Assembly (NCBI RefSeq): GCF_001238275.1
Contig: NZ_LGTB01000018.1
Location: 89,137-153,136 of the forward strand
Length of the DNA: 64,000 bases
Direction: 5' to 3'
Source: Bradyrhizobium viridifuturi
Lineage (GTDB): Bacteria > Pseudomonadota > Alphaproteobacteria > Rhizobiales > Xanthobacteraceae
Positions within the stretch are counted from its first letter, which is position 1. Each line of letters begins with the position of its first letter. This document shows positions 1-9,944 of the stretch, in pieces. The position numbers and the translations under genes were made by a program. The notes beneath the pieces are model-generated. The model was not told the origin of the DNA. It worked only from the letters and a program-made list of their open reading frames with translations, and did not search any database.

Positions 1-815
1 GCATCAGGACCATCTTGCATGTGTTCCTGTGTCAGGCCTACGGCTATGCCGGCAAGCTTCGGGAAGCGCTCGCAGCCGGCGAGACCGCGCTCAAGCAAGT
101 CTCGAGCATCGAGGAATCCCACGAAGCGCAGCTTGGCTTCAATGTTGAACGATGGGTTGAGAGCCTGTATGCGCGGTTGCTGGTGCGCACGGGCAGTTTC
201 GATCTTGCGCGGGAGAATATCGCCAAACTGGTTGCCAGCGAGAGTGGACATCCCGATCCGGCTGTCCTGTTCATTCCGCATCATGCCGGAGTCGAAATGG
301 CCTGGCTGACGCGGGACGAAAAGCTCGCCGATCTTCACAGCCAGCGTATCGAGGAGATCGCCAGCAGAAACAACACGCCCTATGTTGCAGTGTATGCGAG
401 CGTCTGCCGCGGACTGGCGTCGTCGCTCGCGGGAGACCACGTTGCGGCGATCCAGAAGCTTGAATCGGCGATCCGGCTCGCGCGGGAGGCTTTCGCCGGC
501 CTCGAATATGAAAGCGACATGCTGGCATTCCGCGCCGAAATTCATCTAAGGAGCAACAGTCTGACCGCCGCTTTCGGCGCTGCTGAGCAGGGAATCGCGG
601 TCGCGCGGGAGCGGCAGGCGCGGCTCGCCGAATGTCGCTCGACGCTGGTGCTGGCGCAGATAGTCAGCACGGATCGCTTGCGCTATCCGCAGTATCAGCT
701 GAGCGAGCTGCTTGCGCGCGCCCGGTATCTCATCGAGGAGACCGGCGCGCAGCCTTACGAGAGCCTGTTCCCGGTCGTGCAGTCGGCGGCGGCGTCTTGC
801 GGACAAGAAGCGTGA
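1..815 (+). CDS. TPR-rich C-terminal part of a larger protein (5' end outside window)
   Basis: The reading frame is open from the first base of the window, so only about 270 C-terminal residues are visible and no start should be assigned. The visible part is all alpha-helical, with repeated A/L-rich helix pairs of the tetratricopeptide type (for example around residues 10-30, 60-75, 130-150 and 195-215). Repeats like these form the C-terminal half of bacterial adenylate/guanylate cyclase or AAA-ATPase signalling proteins, which are frequent in Bradyrhizobium. That parentage is inference, because no catalytic domain is in view. Its last 86 bases overlap the 3' end of the convergent methyltransferase gene. 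Confidence 0.6.
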   Translation, partial: IRTILHVFLCQAYGYAGKLREALAAGETALKQVSSIEESHEAQLGFNVERWVESLYARLLVRTGSFDLARENIAKLVASESGHPDPAVLFIPHHAGVEMAWLTRDEKLADLHSQRIEEIASRNNTPYVAVYASVCRGLASSLAGDHVAAIQKLESAIRLAREAFAGLEYESDMLAFRAEIHLRSNSLTAAFGAAEQGIAVARERQARLAECRSTLVLAQIVSTDRLRYPQYQLSELLARARYLIEETGAQPYESLFPVVQSAAASCGQEA

Positions 816-1407
816 ATTCCCGCAACCCGTAGCCGGTGATCAATTCGACGCGGCCGAACCGTTCGCAGAACGGCGTCCAGCGCTCGGGCACGGTGCGATA
901 CAGTCCCGCCTCGGCAGTGGCGTCATCGCGGGGCAGCATGAAATTGACGGCAAAGCCGATCCGGCTGCTGGCCTCGAGGTCGGTGAGGATCGCCTCGACA
1001 TAGGCTTCCCATTCCGGGACGGGATGGCCGAGCCGGACATTCAAGGTCCCGCTCACGAGCGAGTAGTCGGCCAGCGCGCCGCATTGCGAACCCACGGCGA
1101 ACACGGCCCGGCGGTTGTTGGCCCAGCGGACGCGCGCGGCATCGACCATCGCCGGCGAGATGTCGATGCCGCGATAGGTCACGACGGCATCGCCATGCCG
1201 CATCGCCAGGAACTCGAGCAGCGCGCCGTAACCGCAGCCGAAATCGTTCAGGCTGAACGGTTGCCCGAAATGACAGAGCTTCAGCAGCTGCACGAAGCGC
1301 AGATATTGCGACACCACGTTCGGCCAATCGACCCCGAGCGGGGTCGGGCCGTGACGTTGCAACGTTCCCGAATAATAGTTGCGAACCTTGGTCTGCAGTT
1401 CGCGCAT
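730..1407 (-). CDS. class I SAM-dependent methyltransferase
   Basis: A 225-residue soluble protein. Motif I is clear at about residues 54-65 (DFGCGYGALLEF), followed by the acidic motif II near residue 80 (YRGIDIS). These define the AdoMet-binding Rossmann fold of class I methyltransferases; the substrate cannot be read from the sequence. The last 30 or so residues are rich in Arg, Pro and Thr and overlap the convergent TPR gene by 86 bases. That is long for a natural overlap, so the true C-terminus might be shorter or altered by an unseen frame error. No operon partner on this strand is evident except possibly the hypothetical gene just upstream. Confidence 0.75.
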   Translation of the reverse strand: MRELQTKVRNYYSGTLQRHGPTPLGVDWPNVVSQYLRFVQLLKLCHFGQPFSLNDFGCGYGALLEFLAMRHGDAVVTYRGIDISPAMVDAARVRWANNRRAVFAVGSQCGALADYSLVSGTLNVRLGHPVPEWEAYVEAILTDLEASSRIGFAVNFMLPRDDATAEAGLYRTVPERWTPFCERFGRVELITGYGLREFTLLVRKTPPPTARPGTGSRKAARRSPR

Positions 1408-1422
1408 CGTGCCGGTGTCGCG

Positions 1423-1925
1423 CTATTTCTTCTTGCGCTTGCCGGCCTTGGGACGGTGGGCGCTGATCGTCGGGACCGAGATCGTCAGAAGCCCTTGCTG
1501 GAAAAGCTCAGGACGCGATCGCCGTTCGTGATCTGTACGATTCCCTTCGGGTGCTCCCCGGGATGCCAGGTGAAGAACACCGGCATCGCCCTGCCGCTTT
1601 CGAGATTTCCCTGCAGTGACGCGACGATCTGGTCGTGTCCGTTCTTCCGCGAGGCCTTGCCGTCGATCGATGCGCCGGTCTTCTTCAGCAGCTTCAGGTA
1701 CCGGAAAAATCCGTGGCGATCGGCTTCGCCGACCGGCGCGATGTTGAGAAGGCCAAAGGACATCTGCAGCGTGTGCTGCGACGAGAATACCTTGAACTCC
1801 TTCTGAAACTGGATCATCTCGTCCAGTGCTTCGCCAATGAATCGGGAATTCAACTGCTCCTGAACGTGCGGGACGTACCCGTCGGCAACCAATCCGCCCA
1901 TGGAAATTCCTCCTGAAAAGGACAT
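1423..1925 (-). CDS. conserved hypothetical protein with basic C-terminal tail (apparent frameshift)
   Basis: I do not recognise the family. The first frame gives 146 residues and stops at 1485. The next frame continues from about 1503 to a stop at 1423, with codons that keep the strong G/C third-position bias of real genes and encode a tail ending AGKRKKK. Restoring one base near 1501-1505, in a run of T on the coding strand, joins them into about 167 residues. The N-terminal part has an amphipathic region (EALDEMIQFQKEFKVF) and no clear signal or membrane segment. The gene starts about 180 bases from the divergent MFS gene. The joined model is inference from codon bias. Confidence 0.5.
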
Positions 1926-2105
1926 GATAACCCGCTTCGCGGTCTCCGGCCAGTCGCGAAGTCACAAACTGCCAAACCTACAATCATCGGTTGGTACAAT
2001 TGTCTATGAATTGCTTCACAAATTTGGCCGTGCATTATGCACGACCACGTGTTTCCCCTTTGCTCGGTCGCACCCGTCCCGGTGCGCCACTTCGATAGTC
2101 ATGCC

Positions 2106-3398
2106 ATGCGGCTTCCATTCTTCTACGGCTGGGTCATCGTCGCGGTGACATTCGTCACCATGGCGATCGGCGTCAACGCGCGGACGGCATTCTCGCTGTT
2201 CTATCCGCCGATCATCTCCGAGTTCGGCTGGGAGCGCGGCGTCACGGCCGGCGCATTCTCGTTCGGCTTTGTCGCCTCCGCGATCGCAAGCCCGCTGATC
2301 GGCCGCCTGATGGACCGCCGCGGGCCACGCGCAGTGATGGAGCTTGGTGTCCTGTTGATGGGTTCAGGCCTGCTGCTGGCGCCGCTGACCACGCAACCCT
2401 GGCACCTCTATCTCACCATCGGCGTGCTGGTCGGGTCCGGCAGCGTCTGCCTCGGATATTCCGGCCAATCGCTGTTCGTGCCGAACTGGTTCACCCGCCG
2501 CCGCGGGCTCGCGATCGGGCTCGCCTTCGCCGGCGTCGGCATCGGATCGGTGACGCTGCTGCCATGGGTGCAGCACATGATCGAGCACACCGGCTGGCGC
2601 ACCGCCTGCACCGCGATGGGGATCATGGTGCTGGTCGTGCTGGCGCCGATCAACCTGCTGCTGCACAAGCGGCCCGAGGACATCGGGCTGCAGCCGGACG
2701 GCGATGCGTCGCCGACCGCCACGTCAGCGAAACCGGCATCGAACATCGTCGATCCGGTATGGGCCGGCACCGACTGGACTCTGCCGCGCGCGCTGCGCAC
2801 CGCGCGGTTCTGGTGGATCGCAACCGGCTATTTCTGCGGCCTGTACATCTGGTACGCGGTGCAGGTGCACCAGACCAAATTCCTGCTCGACATCGGCTTC
2901 AGCTCCAATGTCGGCGTCTGGGCGCTCGGCGTCGTCAGCCTGCTCGGGATTCCCGGCCAGATCTGGCTCGGGCATCTGTCCGATCGCATCGGCCGCGAAT
3001 GGGTGTGGGCGATCTCCTGCTTCGGCTTCGTGATCTGCTTCGCCGCGCTCGCGGCGCTGAAATACTGGCCGAGCATGACGCTGATCTACCTCATGGTCTT
3101 CACCCAGGGCGCGCTCGGCTATGGCCTGACTTCCGTGATGGGACCGGTGGTGCTCGAGATATTCCAGGGCAAGCATTACGGCAGCATCTTCGGCACGGTG
3201 ATGCTGGCAGCGCTCGCCGGCGGGGCCGCAGGCCCGTGGATCACGGGACAGCTCTATGATCTCTCCGGCAGCTACACCAGCGCGTTCCTGCTCGGCATTG
3301 CCGTCAGCCTGCTGTCGGCGCTCGCGATCTGGCAGGCTTCGCCGCGCAAGGTCCGCGCTGTCGCCGGACAGATGCACAAGGTCGCAAGCGCGGCCTAA
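2106..3398 (+). CDS. major facilitator superfamily transporter
   Basis: A 430-residue integral membrane protein with about twelve hydrophobic helices in two halves joined by a hydrophilic loop near residues 190-220, the standard MFS layout. The first helix region (MRLPFFYGWVIVAV) and the RLMDRRGPR loop between helices 2 and 3 are typical of the oxalate:formate antiporter / monocarboxylate porter branch. The ATG at 2106 is preferred over an upstream in-frame codon at 2037 because the extra 23 residues are unlike a membrane leader. It likely exchanges small carboxylates across the inner membrane; substrate is not determined. It is convergent with the TetR gene, and its stop codon runs directly into a dispersed palindrome. 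Confidence 0.8.
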   Translation: MRLPFFYGWVIVAVTFVTMAIGVNARTAFSLFYPPIISEFGWERGVTAGAFSFGFVASAIASPLIGRLMDRRGPRAVMELGVLLMGSGLLLAPLTTQPWHLYLTIGVLVGSGSVCLGYSGQSLFVPNWFTRRRGLAIGLAFAGVGIGSVTLLPWVQHMIEHTGWRTACTAMGIMVLVVLAPINLLLHKRPEDIGLQPDGDASPTATSAKPASNIVDPVWAGTDWTLPRALRTARFWWIATGYFCGLYIWYAVQVHQTKFLLDIGFSSNVGVWALGVVSLLGIPGQIWLGHLSDRIGREWVWAISCFGFVICFAALAALKYWPSMTLIYLMVFTQGALGYGLTSVMGPVVLEIFQGKHYGSIFGTVMLAALAGGAAGPWITGQLYDLSGSYTSAFLLGIAVSLLSALAIWQASPRKVRAVAGQMHKVASAA

Positions 3399-3446
3399 AG
3401 CATGATCCGGAAAAGTGCGAAGCGGTTTTCCGAAAAGATCATGCTT
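3398..3446. repeat. dispersed palindromic repeat, copy 1
   Basis: An imperfect palindrome with outer arms AAGCATGATC and GATCATGCTT around an inner CCGGAAAA / TTTTCCG pair. Near-identical copies lie at 30396-30446 and 37111-37160. It begins at the stop codon of the MFS gene. The arms could fold as an RNA hairpin, but no T run follows, so it is better called a dispersed repeat than a terminator. Confidence 0.85.
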
Positions 3447-3502
3447 AGACCACGAGCCAAAGCGCGATGATGATCAATCCAATCTCATCGCGCTTTAAGA
3501 GA

Positions 3503-4114
3503 TCAGGCGGATGACACGCCGATCGCGCGTTGCAGGTCGGTGATCGCGCGCAGGCAACTGTCGGCGGGCGTGGTCTCCGGATCGATCAGCCGGTGCAGGC
3601 GGAAACCGTCTTCCAGCGCCAGCACGATTGCGCCGGTCCAATCCGGGTCGAGCCTGGCGTTCCGGCCGCTGTTCCTTTGCGCGGTCTCGACGATGTCGGC
3701 GATCAGCTTGCGCCGCGCGCGCAGGCGCTTGGCGAGTTCGGGACGGCGCTTCTCGGCGCGCGCCACGAACAGGATCATCTCCATGTGCAGGAGAGGCGAG
3801 CGGCCGAGCGGATCCTGTTGGCTGCGATCAACCGTCCGCAGCGCCTCAAGGAAGTCGGCGAGGTTGCTGTGCTTGGCGAGCAGATCGAGATTGCGCCGGA
3901 TCGATTGTTCGACATGATCCTCGAGCATCGCGAAGATCAGCTCGTCCTTGCTCTTGAAGTTCGAATAAAAGGCGCCGCGCGTGAAGCCCGCCGCGGCGGC
4001 GATCGCCTCGATGCTGGCGCCGCCGATGCCCTGTTCCTCGAACACCCGCGCCGCCGCCTCGAACAGCTTCTCGCAGGTGTCGTCCCGTGTCGGTCTGGTT
4101 CGAACCCTTGACAT
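3503..4114 (-). CDS. TetR/AcrR family transcriptional regulator
   Basis: A 203-residue repressor-type protein. The N-terminal helix-turn-helix (about residues 33-54, IEAIAAAAGFTRGAFYSNFKSKDEL) is a textbook TetR DNA-binding domain, followed by an all-helical ligand-binding domain. The ATG at 4114 is chosen over an in-frame GTG at 4120. The gene is divergent from the cytochrome P450 gene, and a 34-bp near-perfect palindrome lies 20 bases upstream of its start, the natural place for an autoregulatory operator. The likely target set is itself and the P450; the inducer is unknown. Confidence 0.85.
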   Translation of the reverse strand: MSRVRTRPTRDDTCEKLFEAAARVFEEQGIGGASIEAIAAAAGFTRGAFYSNFKSKDELIFAMLEDHVEQSIRRNLDLLAKHSNLADFLEALRTVDRSQQDPLGRSPLLHMEMILFVARAEKRRPELAKRLRARRKLIADIVETAQRNSGRNARLDPDWTGAIVLALEDGFRLHRLIDPETTPADSCLRAITDLQRAIGVSSA

Positions 4115-4133
4115 CGGCACAGTTTAGGGCACA

Positions 4134-4167
4134 ATGCAACTCGATACAATAGTGTATCCAGTTGCAT
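4134..4167. promoter_or_regulatory. 34-bp palindromic operator between tetR and P450 genes
   Basis: Arms ATGCAACT (4134-4141) and AGTTGCAT (4160-4167) enclose GATACA (4143-4148) and TGTATC (4153-4158) around the centre. Only two of the seventeen base pairs of the dyad are mismatched. The position between two divergent starts and next to a TetR gene supports an operator; binding itself is inference. Confidence 0.7.
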
Positions 4168-4270
4168 TCGACGAAACCAGAATGACCGTACCCGTGATGG
4201 TGCGGTCTTGAGGATGACACCAAGGCGCGCCAGGGTGCAGGCACCGGGGCCGCGAGCGAACGAGGTCACA

Positions 4271-5503
4271 ATGAACGAGCAAGTTCAGCCGGCGAGCGGC
4301 GAGCCGCTTTTCAATCCGCTGGCGCCCGAATTCATTCGCAATCCCTATCCGTATTACGAGCGGCTGCGCCGGCTCGATCCGATGCATGTCAACGCGCACG
4401 GCGCCTTCGTCGCCAGCCGCCACGCCGAGGCGAGCCTCGTGCTGCGCGACAAGCGGTTCGGCAAGGATTACGTCGATCGTACGATCCGCCGCTACGGTCC
4501 CAAGATCATGGAGGAGCCGGTCTTCCGCAGCATGAGTCACTGGATGCTGCAGCAGGATCCGCCCGACCACACCCGCCTGCGCGGCCTCGTCGTTAAGGCG
4601 TTCACCGCACGCCGGGTCGAGGACATGCGCCCGCGCATCCAGCACATCGTCGACGAGACGCTCGACCGCATCATTCCGCAAGGGCGGATGGACCTGATCG
4701 AGGACTTCGCGTTCCGCCTGCCGGTGACCATCATCTGCGACATGCTCGGCATCCCCGAGGAGCACCGCGAGGCCTTCTACAACGGCTCACGCGACGGCGG
4801 CCGCCTGCTCGAGCCGGTGCCGATGACGGCGGAGGAGATCAAGCAGGGCAACGCCGGCAACGCGATGGCCGCGATGTACTTCCATCAGCTGTTCGAGCTG
4901 CGCCGCAAGCAGCCCGGCGACGACCTCACCACGCAACTGGTGCAGGCCGAGGAGGACGGCCAGAAGCTCACCAACGAGGAATTGACCGCCAACATCATCC
5001 TGCTGTTCGGCGCCGGTCATGAGACGACCGTCAACCTGATCGGCAACGGCCTGCTCGCGCTGTTCCGCAACCCGGACCAGCTCGCGTTGCTGAAGGCCAA
5101 TCCCGGCCTGATCACCAACGCGATCGAGGAGTTCCTGCGCTACGATTCCTCGGTGCAGCTGACCGGCCGCGTCGCGCTGGAAGACATCGAGGATCTCGGC
5201 GGCAAGCGCATCCCGAAGGGGGAGAGCGTGCTGTGCCTGCTGGGCTCGGCCAACCACGACGAGGCGGTCTATCCGGACCATCCGGAAAAGCTCGACATCC
5301 AGCGGCCGAACGTGAAGCCGTTGTCGTTCGGCGGCGGCATCCACTTCTGCCTCGGCGCCCAGCTGGCGCGAATCGAGGCCGAGATCGCGATCTCGACGCT
5401 GCTGCGCCGGATCCCCGATCTGCGGCTCGATGACGCGGAAAATCCGGAGTGGCGCCCGACCTTCGTGCTGCGCGGGCTGAAGCGGCTCCCGGCGAGCTGG
5501 TGA
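4271..5503 (+). CDS. cytochrome P450
   Basis: A 410-residue soluble bacterial P450 monooxygenase of normal length. The I-helix oxygen-binding motif is GAGHETT (residues 247-253), the K-helix ExxR is EEFLR (287-290), and the heme thiolate loop FGGGIHFCLGAQLA places the ligand at Cys360. The ATG at 4271 is chosen because it follows a GAGGT-like ribosome site and starts the usual P450 N-terminus. The enzyme needs external redox partners, and no ferredoxin or ferredoxin reductase gene is adjacent. Substrate is unknown. Divergence from the TetR gene with a shared palindrome suggests inducible expression. Confidence 0.92.
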   Translation: MNEQVQPASGEPLFNPLAPEFIRNPYPYYERLRRLDPMHVNAHGAFVASRHAEASLVLRDKRFGKDYVDRTIRRYGPKIMEEPVFRSMSHWMLQQDPPDHTRLRGLVVKAFTARRVEDMRPRIQHIVDETLDRIIPQGRMDLIEDFAFRLPVTIICDMLGIPEEHREAFYNGSRDGGRLLEPVPMTAEEIKQGNAGNAMAAMYFHQLFELRRKQPGDDLTTQLVQAEEDGQKLTNEELTANIILLFGAGHETTVNLIGNGLLALFRNPDQLALLKANPGLITNAIEEFLRYDSSVQLTGRVALEDIEDLGGKRIPKGESVLCLLGSANHDEAVYPDHPEKLDIQRPNVKPLSFGGGIHFCLGAQLARIEAEIAISTLLRRIPDLRLDDAENPEWRPTFVLRGLKRLPASW

Positions 5504-5713
5504 CCGCCTTAATTCGTGGCAGGGCAGCGCTCCTGCCGCGGCGGCCGGCGTGCACGCACGCTTGAACGGGAATCCGTAGTCCACCCGACGTCGCAGCGGT
5601 AAAGCCGCTGTGACTTCGCCATACTTGCCCCTATATTTGGGTTGCTCCGGCCAAGGTTGGCAAAGCGTTCAGCATGAGGAGGCTGCCGCGGAGCGGGCTC
5701 AAAGGGAGACACC

Positions 5714-8700
5714 GTGCAGACGACGCTGCTCGGCCTGGCAATCGCCTTCATTCTGGCACTGGTAGCTGCGCTGGTCGGTCCGTATTTCGTTGACTGGAAC
5801 CAGTTCAGGCCGCAGTTCGAGGCGGAGGCGTCCAAGATCATCGGCGCGCCGGTTCGGGTCGCCGGCAATCTCGACGCGCGTCTGCTGCCCGCCCCCTCGC
5901 TGCGGTTGAAGACCGTCACCGTCGGCGGCGCCAACGACATGGGCAAGGTTCGCGCCGCCAATCTCGACGTCGAGTTCAGCCTCAGCTCGTTGATGCGCGG
6001 CGAGGTGCGCGCCAACGAACTCACCATCAATGGCCTGTCGCTCGATCTCGGGCTCGATCCGAAGGGACGGATCGACTGGTCGCCGTCGAGCGGGAGCTTC
6101 AACCTGGCTTCGCTGGCGATCGACCGCCTCAACCTGACCGGCCGCGTCGCGCTGCACGATGCCACGAGCCGCAGCACGCTCGAGCTGAACGACATTGCCT
6201 TCAGCGGTGATGTCCGCTCGCTGGCCGGCGCGATCCGCGGCGACGGCAATTTCATGTTCGACGGCAACCGCTACCCGTTTCGGATCTCCTCGGGGCAAAG
6301 CGTTGACGGCAGCGGCACCCGCCTGCACTTCAACATCGATCCCGGGCAGCGGCCGGTGTCGGCCGATCTCGACGGCATCCTGACCTTCGAGGCCCGCGCG
6401 CCGCGGTTCGACGGCACCGTGACGCTGGCAGGTGCGGCGGGCCAGCGCGGCGGCAGCGAGATGCCGTCCTGGCGGATCGCGGCCAAGGTCAAGTCGGATT
6501 ATTCGGCGGCGCGCCTCGACCAGGTCGAGGTGAGCTATGGCGCAGAGGACCGTGCGCTGAAGCTCGCGGGCAATGGCGACCTCCGGTTCGGTACGTCGCC
6601 GCTGCTGCGCGCCTCGCTCACGGCGCGGCAGCTCGATGGCGACAGGTTCGCCGCCAAAGATGGCGCCAAGGACGGCGCGAAGGATGGTGCCAAGGACGGT
6701 GCCAAGGACGGCGGCAACGGCAATGTCGAGCCGGTGCGCGTGCTGCCGGCGATGCGTGCGGTGCTGTCGGGTCTTCCGCAAAGCCCGATACCGGCGCAGG
6801 TCGAGCTCACATCCGAGCAGGTCATGCTCGGTGGCCGCCCGTTGCAGGACATCTCGGCCGAGCTGCAATCGGATGCGAAATCATGGACTGTGCGCCGGCT
6901 GGAGTTTCGCGCGCCGGGATCCACGCGGGTCTCGATGAGCGGCGCCAGCGCGCAAGCCGGGGCCGCGAACAGCTTCAAGACCGCGCTCAATATCGAATCC
7001 TCCGATCCCGATACGCTGATGACCTGGCTACAGGGGCGGAGCGACATCGCCTATCGCAGCCAGAAGCCGCTGCGCCTGCGCGGCGACGTCACGGTGTCGC
7101 CATCAGGCTTTTCGATCGACGCGATGAAGGCGGAGATCGAGGGCGGCGCGCTCGAGGGCCGCATCGCGGTCGCGCATCGCGAGGCCGCGAGCGGATCGAA
7201 GGTCGAGGCACAGTTGAAGGCAGAGCGGCTCGATCTCGATGCGACCGCAGCCGTCATCCGCTCGCTGGCTGGTCCGCAAGCCGAATGGCCCGATGAGGCG
7301 CAGCTGTCGCTCGACGTCGCGCGCGCCATCTCGTCGGGGCAGGAACTGCGCCCGCTGCTGGCGAAGATTGTCTACAACCCGAAGACCATCGTGCTCGAGC
7401 GCGTGAAGATCGGTCAGCCCGACAACGTCACGCTGGACGGCAGCGGCAATTTCGACCGTGCCAACTCGACCGGCAAGCTCACGCTCGACGCGACCGCCGC
7501 GTCGCTCGCCCGGCTGACTGCCGTCGTTCAGCCGTTCGCGCCGGCGCTTGCCGCGCGGCTCGGCGTGCTCCGCGCGGATGCCGGCCCGGTTCGCGCCAAG
7601 CTCGCGCTCGATCTCGCGAAGGGCAAGGCCGCCGATCGCGTCGCGCGCGCGCGACGCTCGATCTCGACACGCCGCAGCTCAAGGGCAATACGGTGATCTC
7701 GGCGACGCCGACCGTCACCGCGATCCGTGCGCTGGATTTCGATGCGCTTCGCGCCAGCGAGGTCACAGCCGAGGCGAAAGTCTCCGCCGGCGAGGGCCAC
7801 GCGCTGCTGGCGCTGCTTGGGCTCGACCATGCGGTCGCAGCGGGCGCGGGCTCGACCCAGTTCGAGGGCACCGTGAGCGGCGCGTGGCGCGCGCCACTCA
7901 GGCTGAAGGCGAGGCTCTGGGGCGCCGGGCTCGACGCCGATGCGGAAGGAACTGCCGAGCCGTGGAGCAGGGACGGCGCCAGCGATAGCAAATCGAACGT
8001 CAGCCTCCGTGTCCGCAGCGCCGACATCAGTCCACTGCTCAATCTGAAATCATCCGATCCCGCCGCGAACATCCGCCTGTCGTCGAAGCTCACGCTCGCG
8101 GGCGACAAACTGACCTTCGACGATCTCGACAGCATCGTTGCCGGTTCGCGGCTGCGCGGCCGTCTGGCGCTGACGCTCGGCGATCAGAAGAGCGTCGACG
8201 GCGAAGTCGGCCTCGATCAGATCTCGCTGGCGCCGGTTTTCGCGGCTGCGATCGGCGCGCCGGGCATGATGCGGCGGAGCCGCTCGGCCAGGGGCTGACC
8301 AGCGCCTGGCGCGGCAAGGTCACGTTCGAAGCGCTGCACGGTCTGCTGCCCGGCGGCGCCGAGCTGCAGCCGGTCAGCGGCACCATCAGGTCGGACGGGC
8401 AGGCGCTAACCTTCGACGGCATCAAGGGCAAGCTCGGCGGCGGCGAGGCGACCGCCTCCATCGACGCGCGACAGGGCGTCAACGGGCTCGCGCTGAACGC
8501 CAATGTGCAGCTGTCGGGCGTCGACGCCTCGGCCTTGCGCTATCGCAGTCTGGCGATGCCCAAGGGGCGCGCCTCGATGCAGATGACGTTGTTGACGCAG
8601 GGCCGCAGCGCCTCGGCGCTGATCGGCGCGTTGTCCGGCAGCGGCGCCGTGACGCTCGAGGGGCTGAACCTTCCAGGCCTCGATCCGCGCGCGTTCGACG

Positions 8701-9469
8701 TCGCGATCCGCGCCAGCGATTCCGGGCAGGCGACCGATGATACGCGGTTGAAACAGATCGTCGAACCGGCGCTCGCGGCAGGTCCGCTGCCGGTCGCTTC
8801 GGCGCAGATTCCCTTCAACATCCGCGACGGCCGCATTCGGGTCGGTGCCACCACGCTGGCGGCGAGCGGCGCCAACGTCATCCTGTCCGGCGGCTACGAC
8901 ATTCCGGCCGACCAGGCCGACATCCGTGCCGCACTGGCATCGACGCAGGTCGGCGCCACCAACAGCCGCCCGGAGATCCAGCTGCTCGCCGTGGGCACGC
9001 CCGACGGATTGTCGCGCAGCATCGACATTGCGGCGTTGTCGTCGTGGCTCGCGGTGCGCGCGATCGACCGGGAGACCAAGCGGCTCGATGCGATCGAACG
9101 CGGCGAACCGGTGCCGCCGCCGACCCCGGCGGCGCTTCCGCCGGCCGCCGCGCCGGCGCCCGATGCGTCCAACTCGAATTCGGCGGGAGCGCCTTCCGCC
9201 AACTTGCCGGCGCCGGTCCCGATCCGCGCCGCGTACCGCCGAAGCCGAAGATCGTTGCGCCGCGGCCGCCGGCTGTCCCGCCGGTCGCCACCGTGCCCGC
9301 GATCGTACCGCCTGCGCCGCTTGCGAGCCAGCCCCAGCTGGCGCCGCTGCCGCCGCCAATCGAGGTCAAGCCCGTGCCCGGAGCCGCGAGGTCGAGGCCG
9401 CTGCGGCCGCCATTGTCGCTGACGCCGCAGGTCGCCAATCCGCCGCCGCGGCCACCGATACAGAACTAG
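5714..9469 (+). CDS. AsmA family protein (three apparent frameshifts)
   Basis: A very large protein, about 1250 residues when the frames are joined. The N-terminus has one membrane helix (residues 5-25) followed by the AsmA signature region (VDWNQFRPQFEAEASKIIG, then LPAPSLRLKTVTVGG). AsmA proteins are inner-membrane-anchored periplasmic proteins of the bridge-like lipid transfer group, linked to outer membrane biogenesis. The rest is beta-rich repeats with a Pro-rich C-terminus. The frame is broken near 7641-7656, 8259-8266 and 9212-9219; each break is repaired by one added base, and the downstream frame keeps the family's sequence. The start has a GGGAGACACC stretch upstream. The Lys-Asp-Gly-Ala repeat at 6656-6715 lies inside it. 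Confidence 0.8.
6656..6715 (+). repeat. 12-bp tandem repeat encoding Lys-Asp-Gly-Ala units
   Basis: Five consecutive 12-base units (AAGGACGGTGCC type) encode KDGA four times and then KDGG inside the AsmA-family protein. Units differ mainly at synonymous positions. It is likely a hydrophilic linker, and its copy number may vary between strains. Confidence 0.9.
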
Positions 9470-9534
9470 AACACGTTCTCGAGCGACGTGGGCACCGGTT
9501 CGCGCGAGGAAAACGCGTCAAACGACGCGCTCGA

Positions 9535-9888
9535 TCAAGGCTGGTGCTGCAGAATATTGATCAGCCGGCCGAAGGGATCGCGGACGAAGAAGCGTCGCAC
9601 GCCCCACGGCTCATCCGCCGGTCCGTATTCGATCGGGATCCGGGCTGCCTTCATCCGGCGCAGGGCCTCGTCGAGGTCGTCGACCTCGATCGAGAGATCA
9701 GGCACCGGCGTGCCGGAGCCACCTTCGGAAGCGAAGCTGATTTGAACCTGCATCGTTTCGGATGAGCCGTAAGTCGCAACCCAACCGAAATCCATCAGCG
9801 GCGCGAGGCCGAGGATGTCGCGATAGAATGACCTCGCCGCCGCGATGTCGGATGCGGCAACGTTCGCGACGATGCGATTGACCTTCAT
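9535..9888 (-). CDS. VOC (glyoxalase/bleomycin resistance) family protein
   Basis: A 117-residue single-domain protein with the beta-alpha-beta-beta-beta repeats of the vicinal oxygen chelate fold: N-terminal RIVANVAASDIAAARSFYRD and C-terminal FFVRDPFGRLINIL. Such proteins usually bind a divalent metal with His/Glu ligands and act on small molecules as dimers. The classical ligand at the first strand is replaced here (residues NRIVANV carry no His), so catalytic metal binding is uncertain. No substrate can be assigned. It is convergent with the AsmA-family gene, with 65 bases between them. Confidence 0.8.
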   Translation of the reverse strand: MKVNRIVANVAASDIAAARSFYRDILGLAPLMDFGWVATYGSSETMQVQISFASEGGSGTPVPDLSIEVDDLDEALRRMKAARIPIEYGPADEPWGVRRFFVRDPFGRLINILQHQP

Positions 9889-9944
9889 GCTGAAGTCCGC
9901 GCGGCGGAACGACCGTCTGTTGATGCGACGGCCGGTGAGGGCCG

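Noticed and set aside
712..1806. 364-codon plus-strand frame through the methyltransferase and hypothetical genes
   Set aside because: It is antisense to two real genes with better codon bias, and its composition is typical of a complement frame.
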